Source of the DNA: Algoriphagus lutimaris
GTDB lineage: Bacteria > Bacteroidota > Bacteroidia > Cytophagales > Cyclobacteriaceae
Assembly: GCF_017051705.1 (NCBI RefSeq)
Contig: NZ_JAFIDJ010000001.1
Coordinates: 2,385,786-2,449,785, forward strand
Direction of reading: 5' to 3'
DNA length: 64,000 nt
The position numbers and the translations under genes are program-made. The notes below the pieces were generated by a model. That model did not search any database and had not been told where the DNA came from. It saw only the letters and a list, made by a program, of their open reading frames with translations. Positions 44,568 through 53,527 of this stretch are shown here, piece by piece (position 1 is the stretch's first letter; each line of letters starts with the position of its first letter).

Positions 44568-45010
44568 AAGGTTTGATTTTCCTGATGCTTCCAATTTTCT
44601 TCTTTGCTTGTGCTCCAAAATCATCCAATGAAGAAAATACGCTAGCAAAAATTTCAGATCCAGAAGTGATGAAATATGCGATTGCAGGCAAAACATTGTA
44701 TGAAAATCATTGTGGAAACTGCCATCAGAGCAATGGAGAGGGATTAGGAAATTTAATTCCTCCTCTTAAGGATTCCGATTATTTCAAAGCAAGCATCCAT
44801 AGAAGTGTTTGGATCATGAAATACGGACAAAAAGGAGAAATTACGGTCAATGGTAAAATTTACAATCAGGAGATGCCAGCAAGTCCTAGGTTGACCCCCT
44901 TGGAAATTTCTCAGATCAGCACCTATCTCTATAATATCTGGGGATTAGAAGAGGGGAAGATCACTTCATCTGATGTAGAAAAATACTTGAAAGCTAAGCC
45001 GGAATTTTAA
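44564..45010 (+). CDS. Lipoprotein cytochrome c (mono-heme)
   Basis: 148 residues. The lipobox F-F-A-C puts lipid on Cys16. One heme motif C-G-N-C-H lies at 50-54 and the distal Met is probably in Q-E-M-P-A-S (Met104). It is a small membrane-tethered electron carrier. Third gene of the hemJ-SCO-cytochrome unit, so it may donate to a cytochrome oxidase; no oxidase genes are in this window. Its stop overlaps that of the convergent gene by 4 bases. Confidence 0.92.
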   Translation: MKGLIFLMLPIFFFACAPKSSNEENTLAKISDPEVMKYAIAGKTLYENHCGNCHQSNGEGLGNLIPPLKDSDYFKASIHRSVWIMKYGQKGEITVNGKIYNQEMPASPRLTPLEISQISTYLYNIWGLEEGKITSSDVEKYLKAKPEF

Positions 45011-45426
45011 CTGGGAAGCATTTCATCAGCTTTAGTCAGCACCTCTTTAAATTGAGCATTGACATCCGAAATCTTGATCAGTTGTTCATCTAAAAACACC
45101 TTTACCTCTTCTGGCGTTCTATCTCCATCAGTTGCCTCATATTGATGCATCCAATCAAACATTCCATCATATGCTGCATTCAAGTCCACTGCTAACACCT
45201 TCAATTCTTCAATTCGGGCAGTATCTGGATTTTCTTCTTCCAATCGATCAATTTCCTGATTAGCCTTTTTCTCAAGACTTTTTAATCTGCCCATCATCGG
45301 CATTACTTCATCATGAATCTCAATAATTTTTTCACGCATCATCAAATTTTGCTCCTGGATGCTAGGTCCACAGGAAGTAAGCACTACTAATAATACAAAA
45401 GTTAAAATAGAAATATATCGAATCAT
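45007..45426 (-). CDS. Helical lipoprotein of unknown function
   Basis: 139 residues. The lipobox V-L-T-S-C puts the lipid Cys at 19. The rest is predicted helical and highly charged, with a coiled-coil-like stretch (MGRLKSLEKKANQEIDRLEEEN) and acidic C-terminus. No family recognised with confidence. Confidence 0.7.
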   Translation of the reverse strand: MIRYISILTFVLLVVLTSCGPSIQEQNLMMREKIIEIHDEVMPMMGRLKSLEKKANQEIDRLEEENPDTARIEELKVLAVDLNAAYDGMFDWMHQYEATDGDRTPEEVKVFLDEQLIKISDVNAQFKEVLTKADEMLPS

Positions 45427-45446
45427 GATTAGAGTAATTACTACAC

Positions 45447-45454
45447 CAAAGGTA
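45447..45454 (-). promoter_or_regulatory. Candidate -7 box for the helical lipoprotein
   Basis: Minus-strand TACCTTTG matches TAnnTTTG, 21 bases before the start codon. Confidence 0.5.
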
Positions 45455-45524
45455 CTATTTATTCTTTTTTAAATCTAAAAAATTAAGAGGTTTTAAAAAG
45501 TTAAAAATATATCAAAGTATCCTG

Positions 45525-45532
45525 TAATTTTG
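45525..45532 (+). promoter_or_regulatory. Candidate -7 box for the class IV aminotransferase
   Basis: TAATTTTG fits TAnnTTTG, 23 bases before the ATG. No clear -33 TTG. Confidence 0.45.
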
Positions 45533-45554
45533 AAGACCCTTAAAATCTATCCAC

Positions 45555-46376
45555 ATGAAACCATTTTGCTTTGCTGACGGCAATATCATCGATTCCACAA
45601 AGGCGCAAATTCATCCCATGGACCTGGGATTAATTAGAGGCTATGGAATTTTTGATTTCTTTAGGTCAGTAAATTATACACCTCTTTTTTTAGAGCATTA
45701 CCTAGATCGATTTATCGGCTCAGCAGAAAAAACATTTTTACCTCTTTCCTATTCCAGAGAAGAGCTCAAGCAGATCATTAAAGAACTGACTGACAAAAAC
45801 GACATGGAGCAAGGAGGTTTCAGAATGCTTCTAACGGGCGGTTTATCAGAAAACCATTTCTCTCCTGCTGAGGGAAAACTTTTTATCTTCCCTGAATCCC
45901 TGATATTTCCAAGTGAAGAAAAATATAATAAAGGAATCAAATTATTAAGCCTCAATTACATCCGACCTATTGCCGAAATCAAAACCACTAACTATGCACT
46001 TGCAGTATGGGATAGCATGCGATGGAAAAAAGAAGGAGCTGAAGATGTTTTGTACCATTACAATGGTTATGTGAGTGAAAGCTCCAGAAGTAATTTTTTC
46101 ATTGTAAAAAATGGCACGGTCATTACTCCTGATAAGGACATTCTTCTTGGGATCACCAGAAAACATGTCCTGCAGTTGGTAGATAAGGCAGAAATCAGGC
46201 CTGTTACCCTGGCAGAATCACTGGAGGCGGATGAAGCATTTATTACAAGCACCACCAAAGTTTTATTACCGGTCACCCAAATAGACCAACATACCATTGG
46301 GAATGGAAAACCTGGACCGGTATCACTAGAGATTTTGAAAAAATTTAGAGAATTAGAAAAAGAGATTTCCCTGTAA
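45555..46376 (+). CDS. Aminotransferase class IV (PLP, fold type IV)
   Basis: 273 residues. The PLP Lys is Lys143 in A-E-I-K-T-T-N-Y; the V-S-E-S-S-R-S-N-F segment and E-A-F-I-T-S-T-T-K match fold-type IV enzymes such as branched-chain or D-amino-acid aminotransferase and aminodeoxychorismate lyase (PabC). The length is shorter than typical BCAT (about 300-360), near PabC/D-amino-acid aminotransferase. Substrate not settled. A hairpin overlaps its stop codon. Confidence 0.85.
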   Translation: MKPFCFADGNIIDSTKAQIHPMDLGLIRGYGIFDFFRSVNYTPLFLEHYLDRFIGSAEKTFLPLSYSREELKQIIKELTDKNDMEQGGFRMLLTGGLSENHFSPAEGKLFIFPESLIFPSEEKYNKGIKLLSLNYIRPIAEIKTTNYALAVWDSMRWKKEGAEDVLYHYNGYVSESSRSNFFIVKNGTVITPDKDILLGITRKHVLQLVDKAEIRPVTLAESLEADEAFITSTTKVLLPVTQIDQHTIGNGKPGPVSLEILKKFRELEKEISL

Positions 46377-46389
46377 GCAGGGATTTTTC
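46368..46389 (+). terminator. Terminator overlapping the aminotransferase stop
   Basis: TCCCTG-TAAG-CAGGGA followed by TTTTTCTTTT. The stop codon TAA lies in the loop. Confidence 0.65.
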
Positions 46390-46391
46390 TT

Positions 46392-46844
46392 TTATTCCGA
46401 AATCAATTTAGCATCCTTCAGGATATACATGAGCTTTTCTGGATCATTTCCATTTAAAACCAGCTTCCCCCTAACTTTTACGCGTTTGGAAGTGTATTTT
46501 ATTGGATCTGTAAGCATCACCTCCATCACTGTTTCAGGGCCTCCTGAGCCACAGAAAAAACATTCTGCCAATGGAAGGCTTGATAAAATTATATGTTCCG
46601 GTTTAAACATTCCTTCAAAAGGAATAATATAACCGTCTGCTTCTACTACAGTTCCTTCTAGTTTTTTGGATTCATCTGAAAAAACTGGAACATAAAGCTC
46701 TCCAAATTGATCTTCACTTATTTTATAAGAAACTTCGGAAAGACTCCGCCACACATTTTTCTCTTGCGCAAAAGAGGTCAACGAAATACACAAGAATAAT
46801 CCTACAAAAACAAACCCTAATTTCTTCATCATTTTACCCTTCAT
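46392..46844 (-). CDS. Secreted DUF3299-type protein
   Basis: 150 residues with a signal peptide ending around TSFAQ. The mature part carries the DUF3299 pattern: V-E-A-D-G-Y-I-I-P-F-E, F-x-L-S-S-x-P-x-x-x-C-x-x-C (LPLAECFFCG) and the closing RVKVRGKLVL. The C-x-x-C next to G-S-G-G-P-E could bind metal. In proteobacteria DUF3299 genes lie beside an ABC transporter in zinc-responsive loci, the same arrangement as here. Last gene of the kinase-ABC block; the ATG at 46844 is one of three close starts. Confidence 0.75.
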   Translation of the reverse strand: MKGKMMKKLGFVFVGLFLCISLTSFAQEKNVWRSLSEVSYKISEDQFGELYVPVFSDESKKLEGTVVEADGYIIPFEGMFKPEHIILSSLPLAECFFCGSGGPETVMEVMLTDPIKYTSKRVKVRGKLVLNGNDPEKLMYILKDAKLISE

Positions 46845-46862
46845 TAATAATAATTATGCTAG

Positions 46863-48104
46863 TTAAGCCTTTGTAAGCTGCTTTGCAATACTTGTTTGAT
46901 AAGCAGCAATTGCAGGAATAACAGAGGCCAATATACCCACCATTAACGCATAAGCTACTATCCAAAGTTCTGATTTTAAGAAAATCCATGGCTGAATACT
47001 CACCATTACCCCTGATTGATTTTGAGAAATCAGAAGAGCTAAGAAGCCATGTCCCATTATAATCCCCAATACCGCTCCTAAAAAAGTTAGGATAAACCCT
47101 TCCAAAAAGATCAATGCCAATAATTGTAAACGCGTGGCTCCAATGGCCCTTAAGATCGCTAGATCATATTTTCTTTCTTTAAGTGAATTGTACAAAGCGA
47201 TGAAAATCCCAAGGCCAGAAATCCCGATTAATACAAAAGCTAATCCTTTAAGCATGTTGATTCCTACGCCTAATAATTCGAAAAGCCGGGACATTTCAAA
47301 GGTAGGAGAGGCTGCCTGCATGTTGGTTCGTGAATTAACAAACCTAGGAAGTTGTATGGCTGCCATCGGGTTTCGATATTGAACGAGGAGCGAGGTAATT
47401 TCTTTTGAATCATCCCCTGGTATCTTGGGAAGACCATGCAAGGTTACCTTTGTATCTAGCATAGATTCATGACCCTCTTCTTCCTCTTCCTCTTCATGAG
47501 TGTACCAAACCGATTCAATACTGGTCAAGATCAATCGATCCATCACATTCCCCTTTGGTTTTAAAATGCCTTTCACTTTGAAATAATTTGCATCATGGTC
47601 ATGACTCCCTTCACTGATGCCATGGCTTCCCATAAATTCATCCCCAGTTTTCAATCCAAGCTTTAAGGCTGCCTCAGCCCCTATTACTACTTCAAAAGGC
47701 TGAGTCCATGAAGTCCCGCTTTCAAAATCCACCTGATAAAGTTCGAGATAGTCCAAATTGGTCCCTACTATTCTAAATCCCTGATAATTATCCCCCAAGG
47801 CCAAAGGAATGGTGCTTTTCACCAACCTGTTTCTGGTCAAAGATTGGGCTTCATTTAAAGAAATATTTCCTGTGGGAAAGTCTATGTGGTAGACACTGGA
47901 AAGTATAAGTTGAAGTGGGCTTCCCTTTGCTCCTATGACCAAATCAATCCCCTCTGCATCTTGATTCATTTTCTTTTCCAACTGATCTTGCATTAGCAAA
48001 AGAACTGCAATAATGGCAAGCCCTAAGGCCAACAACAACACATTTAATCCAGTGGAGAAAGGTCTAAAAGTCAAATATTTCCAACTCAGCTTAAATAAAT
48101 TCAT
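46863..48104 (-). CDS. FtsX/MacB-type ABC transporter permease
   Basis: 413 residues with an N-terminal membrane helix (about 21-40), a large periplasmic domain (about 45-270) and three C-terminal helices (from about 285). The final part with LKERKYDLAILRAIGATRLQL is typical of FtsX-fold permeases of the LolE/MacB class. Two unusual stretches sit in the periplasmic domain: H161/H168/H170 in GSHGISEGSHDHD and H203-E204 to E210-H212 in THEEEEEEEGHE, a possible metal-binding surface. It overlaps the ATPase gene by 4 bases (ATGA) and precedes the DUF3299 gene. Confidence 0.88.
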   Translation of the reverse strand: MNLFKLSWKYLTFRPFSTGLNVLLLALGLAIIAVLLLMQDQLEKKMNQDAEGIDLVIGAKGSPLQLILSSVYHIDFPTGNISLNEAQSLTRNRLVKSTIPLALGDNYQGFRIVGTNLDYLELYQVDFESGTSWTQPFEVVIGAEAALKLGLKTGDEFMGSHGISEGSHDHDANYFKVKGILKPKGNVMDRLILTSIESVWYTHEEEEEEEGHESMLDTKVTLHGLPKIPGDDSKEITSLLVQYRNPMAAIQLPRFVNSRTNMQAASPTFEMSRLFELLGVGINMLKGLAFVLIGISGLGIFIALYNSLKERKYDLAILRAIGATRLQLLALIFLEGFILTFLGAVLGIIMGHGFLALLISQNQSGVMVSIQPWIFLKSELWIVAYALMVGILASVIPAIAAYQTSIAKQLTKA

Positions 48105-48733
48105 GAGGCCTTCACTTCCATAAAGTTAGAAATCTGATTTTTTACCCGCTGATCGTGGGTCACGATAATCATAGCTGCTCCGATTTTACTGGATTGCTCT
48201 TTCAGGAGTTGAATTACTTTTTCGGTATTTTCATCATCCAAACTGGAAGTGGGTTCATCTGCCAGAATCAATTTTGGTTCATTCGCCAATGCTCTTGCGA
48301 TGGAAACCCGCTGGGCTTCTCCTTCACTAAGTGTTAATACCGAGGCATTTTTTCTAGCCGAAAGCCCTAATTCATCTAAAAGTTGCTCCAGTCTGTCATT
48401 CTTTTTTTTACCAAAAAAATTAGCCATTCGAAGATTATCCAAAACCGAAAGAGGAGCTAATAAATGAGGTTTTTGAAAAACAATTCCAATATTCCGCCCT
48501 CTAAATAAGTCTAATTTCTGGCCGGTAAAATCTGAAAAAGGCTGGTTTGCTATTTGAATTTGACCTTGCTCCGGCTTGGCCAGACCAGCTAATAAATTGA
48601 GCAAGGTGGTCTTTCCACTACCAGATTTTCCCAGTACCAATAAACTCTCTTTTTCTTTTAATTGAATATCTTCAAAATAGAGTGTTTTTTGACCTGGATA
48701 AGTAAAGGATAAATTCTTTGAACTTAAAAGCAT
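48101..48733 (-). CDS. ABC transporter ATP-binding protein (LolD/MacB class)
   Basis: 210 residues. Walker A is GKSGSGKTT, the Q-loop lies in IGIVFQKPHLL, the signature is LSEGEAQRVSIARAL and Walker B is LILADEP. It is the ATPase for the FtsX-type permease with which it overlaps by 4 bases; the LSEGE signature resembles that class. Together with the downstream DUF3299 gene and the two upstream sensor genes it forms one co-directional block. Confidence 0.92.
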   Translation of the reverse strand: MLLSSKNLSFTYPGQKTLYFEDIQLKEKESLLVLGKSGSGKTTLLNLLAGLAKPEQGQIQIANQPFSDFTGQKLDLFRGRNIGIVFQKPHLLAPLSVLDNLRMANFFGKKKNDRLEQLLDELGLSARKNASVLTLSEGEAQRVSIARALANEPKLILADEPTSSLDDENTEKVIQLLKEQSSKIGAAMIIVTHDQRVKNQISNFMEVKAS

Positions 48734-48734
48734 A

Positions 48735-49910
48735 TTATTCTACGGGGATGGAAACATAAAATGTCGTCCCCTTATTTTCAACACTCTCAAAGGTAATCTC
48801 TCCTTTTAAAACCTCCACACATTTTTTGACAATGGACAAACCAAGGCCTGAACCTTCAATTATTCCCACATTATGTGCCCTAAAGAATCGGTCAAAAAGT
48901 TGACCTTGCTCCTTTTTAGGAATCCCTATTCCTTGATCTGTAAAGGATGCCTTCAACTGATTATCTTCAAATTTCAGGGAAAAATTCACTACTTGCCCAT
49001 CTTTAGAATACTTCACAGAGTTGGACAATAAATTCTCAAACACCTGATATAAAAGATCATAATCAGAAACAATGGTTTTGGGTAGTTCTCCAAGCGTGGT
49101 TTTAATAGTAACGCCATTTTCAACACCTGCTTTTACTGTATCCAGCACTTCCTTGACAAAAGCGCCTAAAAACATCTTCTTTGGTTTATACTTCATCTTA
49201 TCTGCATCCGCTTTGCCAAAGAATAAGACACTTGTAAGCAAATTATTCAATGCCCTTACTGAGTTTTCGATTTTGGAAGCATGCTTACTTATTTTCACTT
49301 TGAAAGGATGATCTTTTTCCGCATAAATCTGAAGTAGCTGAGCTGAACTCAAAATAGAAGTAAGCGGGGTTTTGAATCCATGGGATACATTGAGGACAAT
49401 TCGGGATTTTAATTCATTGATTTCCCGCTCTTTTTCCAATGCTTTGGTCAGTTCCTTGTTTGCCTCATGAAGATCAGCTGTACGTTGCCTTACTTTTTCC
49501 TCCAGTTCATTGTTGAGTTTTTGAAGTTCCTTTTCTTTACGATCCTTGAAAATGGCCAATTCGATCACCATATTCAGTTCCCTGATATTAAAAGGCTTAA
49601 TCACATAGGCACTGGGGTTCGTCCCTACCACCTTGTTTAGTGTTTCGGCATCAGAACTAGCACTTAAATAAACAACGGGTATATCATACTTTTCATTGAC
49701 AATCTCAGTGGTTTTAATACCGTCCAGCTCACCAGCCAAGTTGATATCCATCATCACGATATCTGCGATATTTTCTTCTAAAATATCCAAGGCCTTTTCA
49801 CCGGAATCTGCGATTCCAATGATATCGTGATTATTTTTCTCTAGCGCTCTTTTTAGCAATAAAGCAGATACTGAGTCATCTTCAACGATGAGGATTTTTA
49901 AACTAAACAT
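48735..49910 (-). CDS. Response regulator-histidine kinase (REC-HisKA-HATPase)
   Basis: 391 residues. The REC domain (1-120) has phosphoacceptor Asp55 (MMDINLAG) and Lys105 (YVIKPF); a coiled-coil linker follows; HisKA has His177 in N-V-S-H-G-F-K-T-P-L, where the usual E/D after His is Gly; and HATPase has N-box VFENLLSNSVKYSKDG and GSGLGLSIVKK. It has no DNA-binding output. It begins 51 bases after the propeller sensor kinase and ends 1 base before the ABC ATPase gene. It may take phosphate from the sensor and act as an intermediate. Confidence 0.9.
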   Translation of the reverse strand: MFSLKILIVEDDSVSALLLKRALEKNNHDIIGIADSGEKALDILEENIADIVMMDINLAGELDGIKTTEIVNEKYDIPVVYLSASSDAETLNKVVGTNPSAYVIKPFNIRELNMVIELAIFKDRKEKELQKLNNELEEKVRQRTADLHEANKELTKALEKEREINELKSRIVLNVSHGFKTPLTSILSSAQLLQIYAEKDHPFKVKISKHASKIENSVRALNNLLTSVLFFGKADADKMKYKPKKMFLGAFVKEVLDTVKAGVENGVTIKTTLGELPKTIVSDYDLLYQVFENLLSNSVKYSKDGQVVNFSLKFEDNQLKASFTDQGIGIPKKEQGQLFDRFFRAHNVGIIEGSGLGLSIVKKCVEVLKGEITFESVENKGTTFYVSIPVE

Positions 49911-49961
49911 TCGAATTAATAGGGGGCGTAAAACTAATCAAGTCTGAAAATACAAAAATTA

Positions 49962-52900
49962 TTAATCTGGCAATGGGATTTCTAGAGTGACGGTAGTTCC
50001 AGTGTCCTTTGAACTCTGAATTGAGATTTCTCCATTGAGTAAGGTTACCAAGTTTTTGGTGATGCTTAAACCCAAACCTGTCCCCTCATACAAACGCTGA
50101 TTTCCCGTACTTTCCTGCTCAAAAGGCTGAAACGCTTTTCTTAGAAACTCTTCAGACATCCCTACTCCTGAGTCCTCAATAGACAAAATCATATTATTTT
50201 TTCGCTTATCTACTGTTAATTTGATTTCTCCATGATCCGTATATTTGATGGCATTACTGATCAAATTATTCAAAATCATCTCTATAAATCGCTTATCAAT
50301 TTTACCTGTGAAAGGACTTTTTAGAAAAGAAGTCTTCAAAACCAAGCCCTTTCTCAAGGCAAGATTTTTCAGAGGTGTGACGATCGTGGCCAAGTAAGAA
50401 TTAATATCCACTTGGGTATACATCACATTCATCTTATTCGCCTCTATTTTGGCAATGTCCAACAAGGAAGTAATGGTATTTAATAGCCTTTCCCCACTCT
50501 GTAGAATGATATCCAATTGAGAAATCAGTTCCGGATCATCCTTTCTCATCATCATAATGTGCTCTGTCCCTCCCAAAATGCCATTGAGTGGAGTACGTAT
50601 TTCGTGACTAATATTTGAGAGCATACTGGTTTTATACCGATTAGCCTGCTCTGCCTTATCTTTTGCATCACGTAATTTTTGTTCAATGGATTTTTTGGAG
50701 GAAACATCCCTAAACACACTCAAAATCAAATTCTTCCCATCAAAATTCTCTTGGATCAAAATGGAAAAGACTTCCATCTCCAGATCACCTGACTTCCAAG
50801 GAACCATACTTTCATAGGTAAATCCTTCATTCTTTCTTTTAAGCACCCGCTTTAGAAATGAGCTGATATATTTCGTAAAATACTCTGGGTAACTGAATAG
50901 ATCTATTACCTGAGTGTTTTCAAGCTCGGAAACTTCCATTTTTACAATTTGGGCAAAACTAGGATTAACAGTTACGATTTTTCTTCCATCAATCGTCAGC
51001 ATCAACCCATCTTTGGAACTCGTCCATACATTCTTGAATTGAACCTCAGCAATCTGCTTTTCCTTGGATTTCTGATCGAATGCGGATTTCAACACCCCTA
51101 CTCTCTGAAACTGTCTGAAAAACGTACTGATCAAAACCCCTAGAGCGATCAGAAATAGTACCCAAAGTAAAATAAACCAAGTCTGTAGATAAATTGGTTT
51201 TAGAATTGAAAAAGGAGCAGAAGACACCGTTTTGGAGAAATTCTCTCCTTCATAAGATGCTTTCAATTCAAGCTGGTAGTTACCATAAGGTAAATTTGTG
51301 AAATATAATGCAGTGGATTTAGGATCTTTGATTATTGACCAATCATCAAGAGGGCTCAGACGATAGTACACCCATAAATCTTTGGTTTGATTAAACCCGA
51401 TGGCAGAGTAATCCACTTCAAAGGAATTATTATCATAAGGAAACTCAAGTTCTTCATCTGGATCAAAACGCTCCCCATCTAAAACTATTGAGTGGTAAAT
51501 CACACTTGGTGTTCCCGTGGAATAATAGCTTTCGCCTGAGAAAAATAATGAAATCCCCTTAAGAGTTCCAATCATAACTCTTCCTTGAGATGCTTCTAGC
51601 AAAGCTCCCCGGTTGATTTCATTCCCAATAAGTCCATTTTTCTCATTGAAATGATTCAGTGTATTGCCTTCTATTAAAAATACACCATCATCCGTTCCTG
51701 CCCATAGTCTATCATAGCTATCTTTAAGCAACACATAGACGGGCCTGGAAATGCTTTGTCCATCTATCTTAAAAGGTTTCAACTCCCCATTTTCGAGAAT
51801 CTTTAAACCTGATTCAGTGGCAAAAAGGATCCGATTAGGTTCCAGTTCCAAAAAATCATAACCATCACTCACTAACATCCGATCATTTTCATGAAATGAT
51901 TTTTCATTGGAAGTTTGGCTAGCCTTCATCACCACAATTCTTCCATCAGAAAGCTTCCCGGCTTTTCTCATATAAAAAATCTGGTTATTCAGAAATGCGC
52001 TCACCTCCTCACGAATATCATGATCATACATTTTGGAGGGAGGACTATGGATAGAAGAAATGTAGATATTTCCAGGACCAGTGATGATTAGCGTATCTCC
52101 TTCTACTTTTACAAAGGAAATATTTACCCCTGGAGGTGGTTGTATCAAGTTTATTTTACCCGACTGGATATCATATTTCCCTACTCCTCCCCAATTGGAA
52201 GAAAACCAAACGGTACCCCGACCATCATTATTAAAATTGATGATACGCTGGGTTGGATTTCCATCAGGGTAAGGATCTCTATAGATCGTTTCGACGGAAA
52301 GTCTGGAATACTTTTGAATCCCATTATTAAAGCCATATAAATAATCACCGTTTCCAAGATTTCCAATTGCTGTTACTTCTTCTGCCAATAAATCTCCTTG
52401 ACCTATTCCATAATTCTGAAAAACAAGGCTGTGGAAATTTACCAACCCTCTACTCGTACCTACCCATAATATCCCTTCCCTATCAATCATTCCTTTATGG
52501 ACCGCATATACTCTCAGCTCATCCCTCAAATCAATCATTAAGGGGTATTTGTATTTCTCAGAGAACTTAAATAATTGGGAATTGAAATGATAAAAAATGG
52601 CATCTCGATCAAAAAAAAGATCATAAAAATCCAAGGAGGAATATTCTTGTTCAGAAAAATTCTCGTCCAATATTTTGTCAGGGTTAAGTGGACTTTTTCC
52701 TTCGGCCAAATATTCTCTTCCCAGAAAATAATACATTTTTTGGGCCTTATTCCATTTGACCAAAAATGGAGATGATGGTAAAGAAATACCTTCCAGTTCC
52801 TTAGAAATCAACTCATCTCCAGAAAGAGCAAAAACTCCCTTTTCAAAAAATAAAAGAATCTCATGCCCAAAAAACAAAATCGAACCTAATTGTCCCTCTT

Positions 52901-53396
52901 TCTCAAAATTCCTGTCTAACTCAAGGATTACCTTATTGGATGAATCCCAGGAGATCAATTGGTATTTGGTATCTAAAAAATACTGAGTCTCATACCCCTT
53001 CCCAATAGAAAAAAGACTAATATTTGAACTAAATTTCTCATTAAACTTTACGGGAAGATCAACAAAATCCCAGCTCCCATACCCCCCTTTTACCAATTTT
53101 GGCAAACCATTGGAATTATAAAGCCATATGATCCCATTTTCGTCGATATGAATCGATATTCTATAATTGAATTCTTTTAAAACCGAGTCAGGTAATGAAA
53201 AAGTCTCGATCCCATCAGAATAATATATTCCGACTGGAGTTGAAAACCACATCCTACCCAAAGTGTCCTGTTCCATCTGCAAAACATTTTGGACAGGGAG
53301 CTCTACGCCCTTTGGTTGAGAGTTGTATTTGAAATTCTGAGCTCTTCCCAGAACAGTCAATCCAAAACAAATAAGAAGAGTGAGGAATAATCTCAT
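49962..53396 (-). CDS. Periplasmic beta-propeller sensor histidine kinase (HTCS-like, without output domains)
   Basis: 1144 residues: signal peptide (1-19), two seven-bladed-type Reg_prop propellers (about 25-690, with repeats such as MEQDTLGRMWFSTPVGIYYS and KDSYDRLWAGTDDGVFLIEG), a Y_Y_Y domain (about 690-755), a membrane helix (about 765-785), a PAS domain (about 810-915), HisKA with His931 (SNISHEIRTPLNG) and HATPase (about 1030-1144, GTGLGLSITKNL). It is like the sensor half of a hybrid two-component system but lacks the REC and AraC-type output. Ligand is not predictable. Next gene on its strand is the REC-kinase. Confidence 0.92.
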   Translation of the reverse strand: MRLFLTLLICFGLTVLGRAQNFKYNSQPKGVELPVQNVLQMEQDTLGRMWFSTPVGIYYSDGIETFSLPDSVLKEFNYRISIHIDENGIIWLYNSNGLPKLVKGGYGSWDFVDLPVKFNEKFSSNISLFSIGKGYETQYFLDTKYQLISWDSSNKVILELDRNFEKEGQLGSILFFGHEILLFFEKGVFALSGDELISKELEGISLPSSPFLVKWNKAQKMYYFLGREYLAEGKSPLNPDKILDENFSEQEYSSLDFYDLFFDRDAIFYHFNSQLFKFSEKYKYPLMIDLRDELRVYAVHKGMIDREGILWVGTSRGLVNFHSLVFQNYGIGQGDLLAEEVTAIGNLGNGDYLYGFNNGIQKYSRLSVETIYRDPYPDGNPTQRIINFNNDGRGTVWFSSNWGGVGKYDIQSGKINLIQPPPGVNISFVKVEGDTLIITGPGNIYISSIHSPPSKMYDHDIREEVSAFLNNQIFYMRKAGKLSDGRIVVMKASQTSNEKSFHENDRMLVSDGYDFLELEPNRILFATESGLKILENGELKPFKIDGQSISRPVYVLLKDSYDRLWAGTDDGVFLIEGNTLNHFNEKNGLIGNEINRGALLEASQGRVMIGTLKGISLFFSGESYYSTGTPSVIYHSIVLDGERFDPDEELEFPYDNNSFEVDYSAIGFNQTKDLWVYYRLSPLDDWSIIKDPKSTALYFTNLPYGNYQLELKASYEGENFSKTVSSAPFSILKPIYLQTWFILLWVLFLIALGVLISTFFRQFQRVGVLKSAFDQKSKEKQIAEVQFKNVWTSSKDGLMLTIDGRKIVTVNPSFAQIVKMEVSELENTQVIDLFSYPEYFTKYISSFLKRVLKRKNEGFTYESMVPWKSGDLEMEVFSILIQENFDGKNLILSVFRDVSSKKSIEQKLRDAKDKAEQANRYKTSMLSNISHEIRTPLNGILGGTEHIMMMRKDDPELISQLDIILQSGERLLNTITSLLDIAKIEANKMNVMYTQVDINSYLATIVTPLKNLALRKGLVLKTSFLKSPFTGKIDKRFIEMILNNLISNAIKYTDHGEIKLTVDKRKNNMILSIEDSGVGMSEEFLRKAFQPFEQESTGNQRLYEGTGLGLSITKNLVTLLNGEISIQSSKDTGTTVTLEIPLPD

Positions 53397-53473
53397 TTAA
53401 TAGGCGTAATTTGGGAGACTAAGATAAAAAAAGAATTGCGTGGTCAAATTCACTAGATAATGTTCTTCATTTC

Positions 53474-53504
53474 TTTTGTCAGCGAGCCGATTCTTTTATT
53501 TTTG
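53474..53504 (+). promoter_or_regulatory. sucD promoter
   Basis: -33 TTTTG at 53474-53478 and -7 TATTTTTG at 53497-53504, spacer 18 bases; the best full match to the Bacteroidota promoter consensus in the window. The predicted start of transcription lies close to the ATG at 53528. Confidence 0.7.
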
Positions 53505-53527
53505 TGCCAAACTTTAGAAATCGCATC

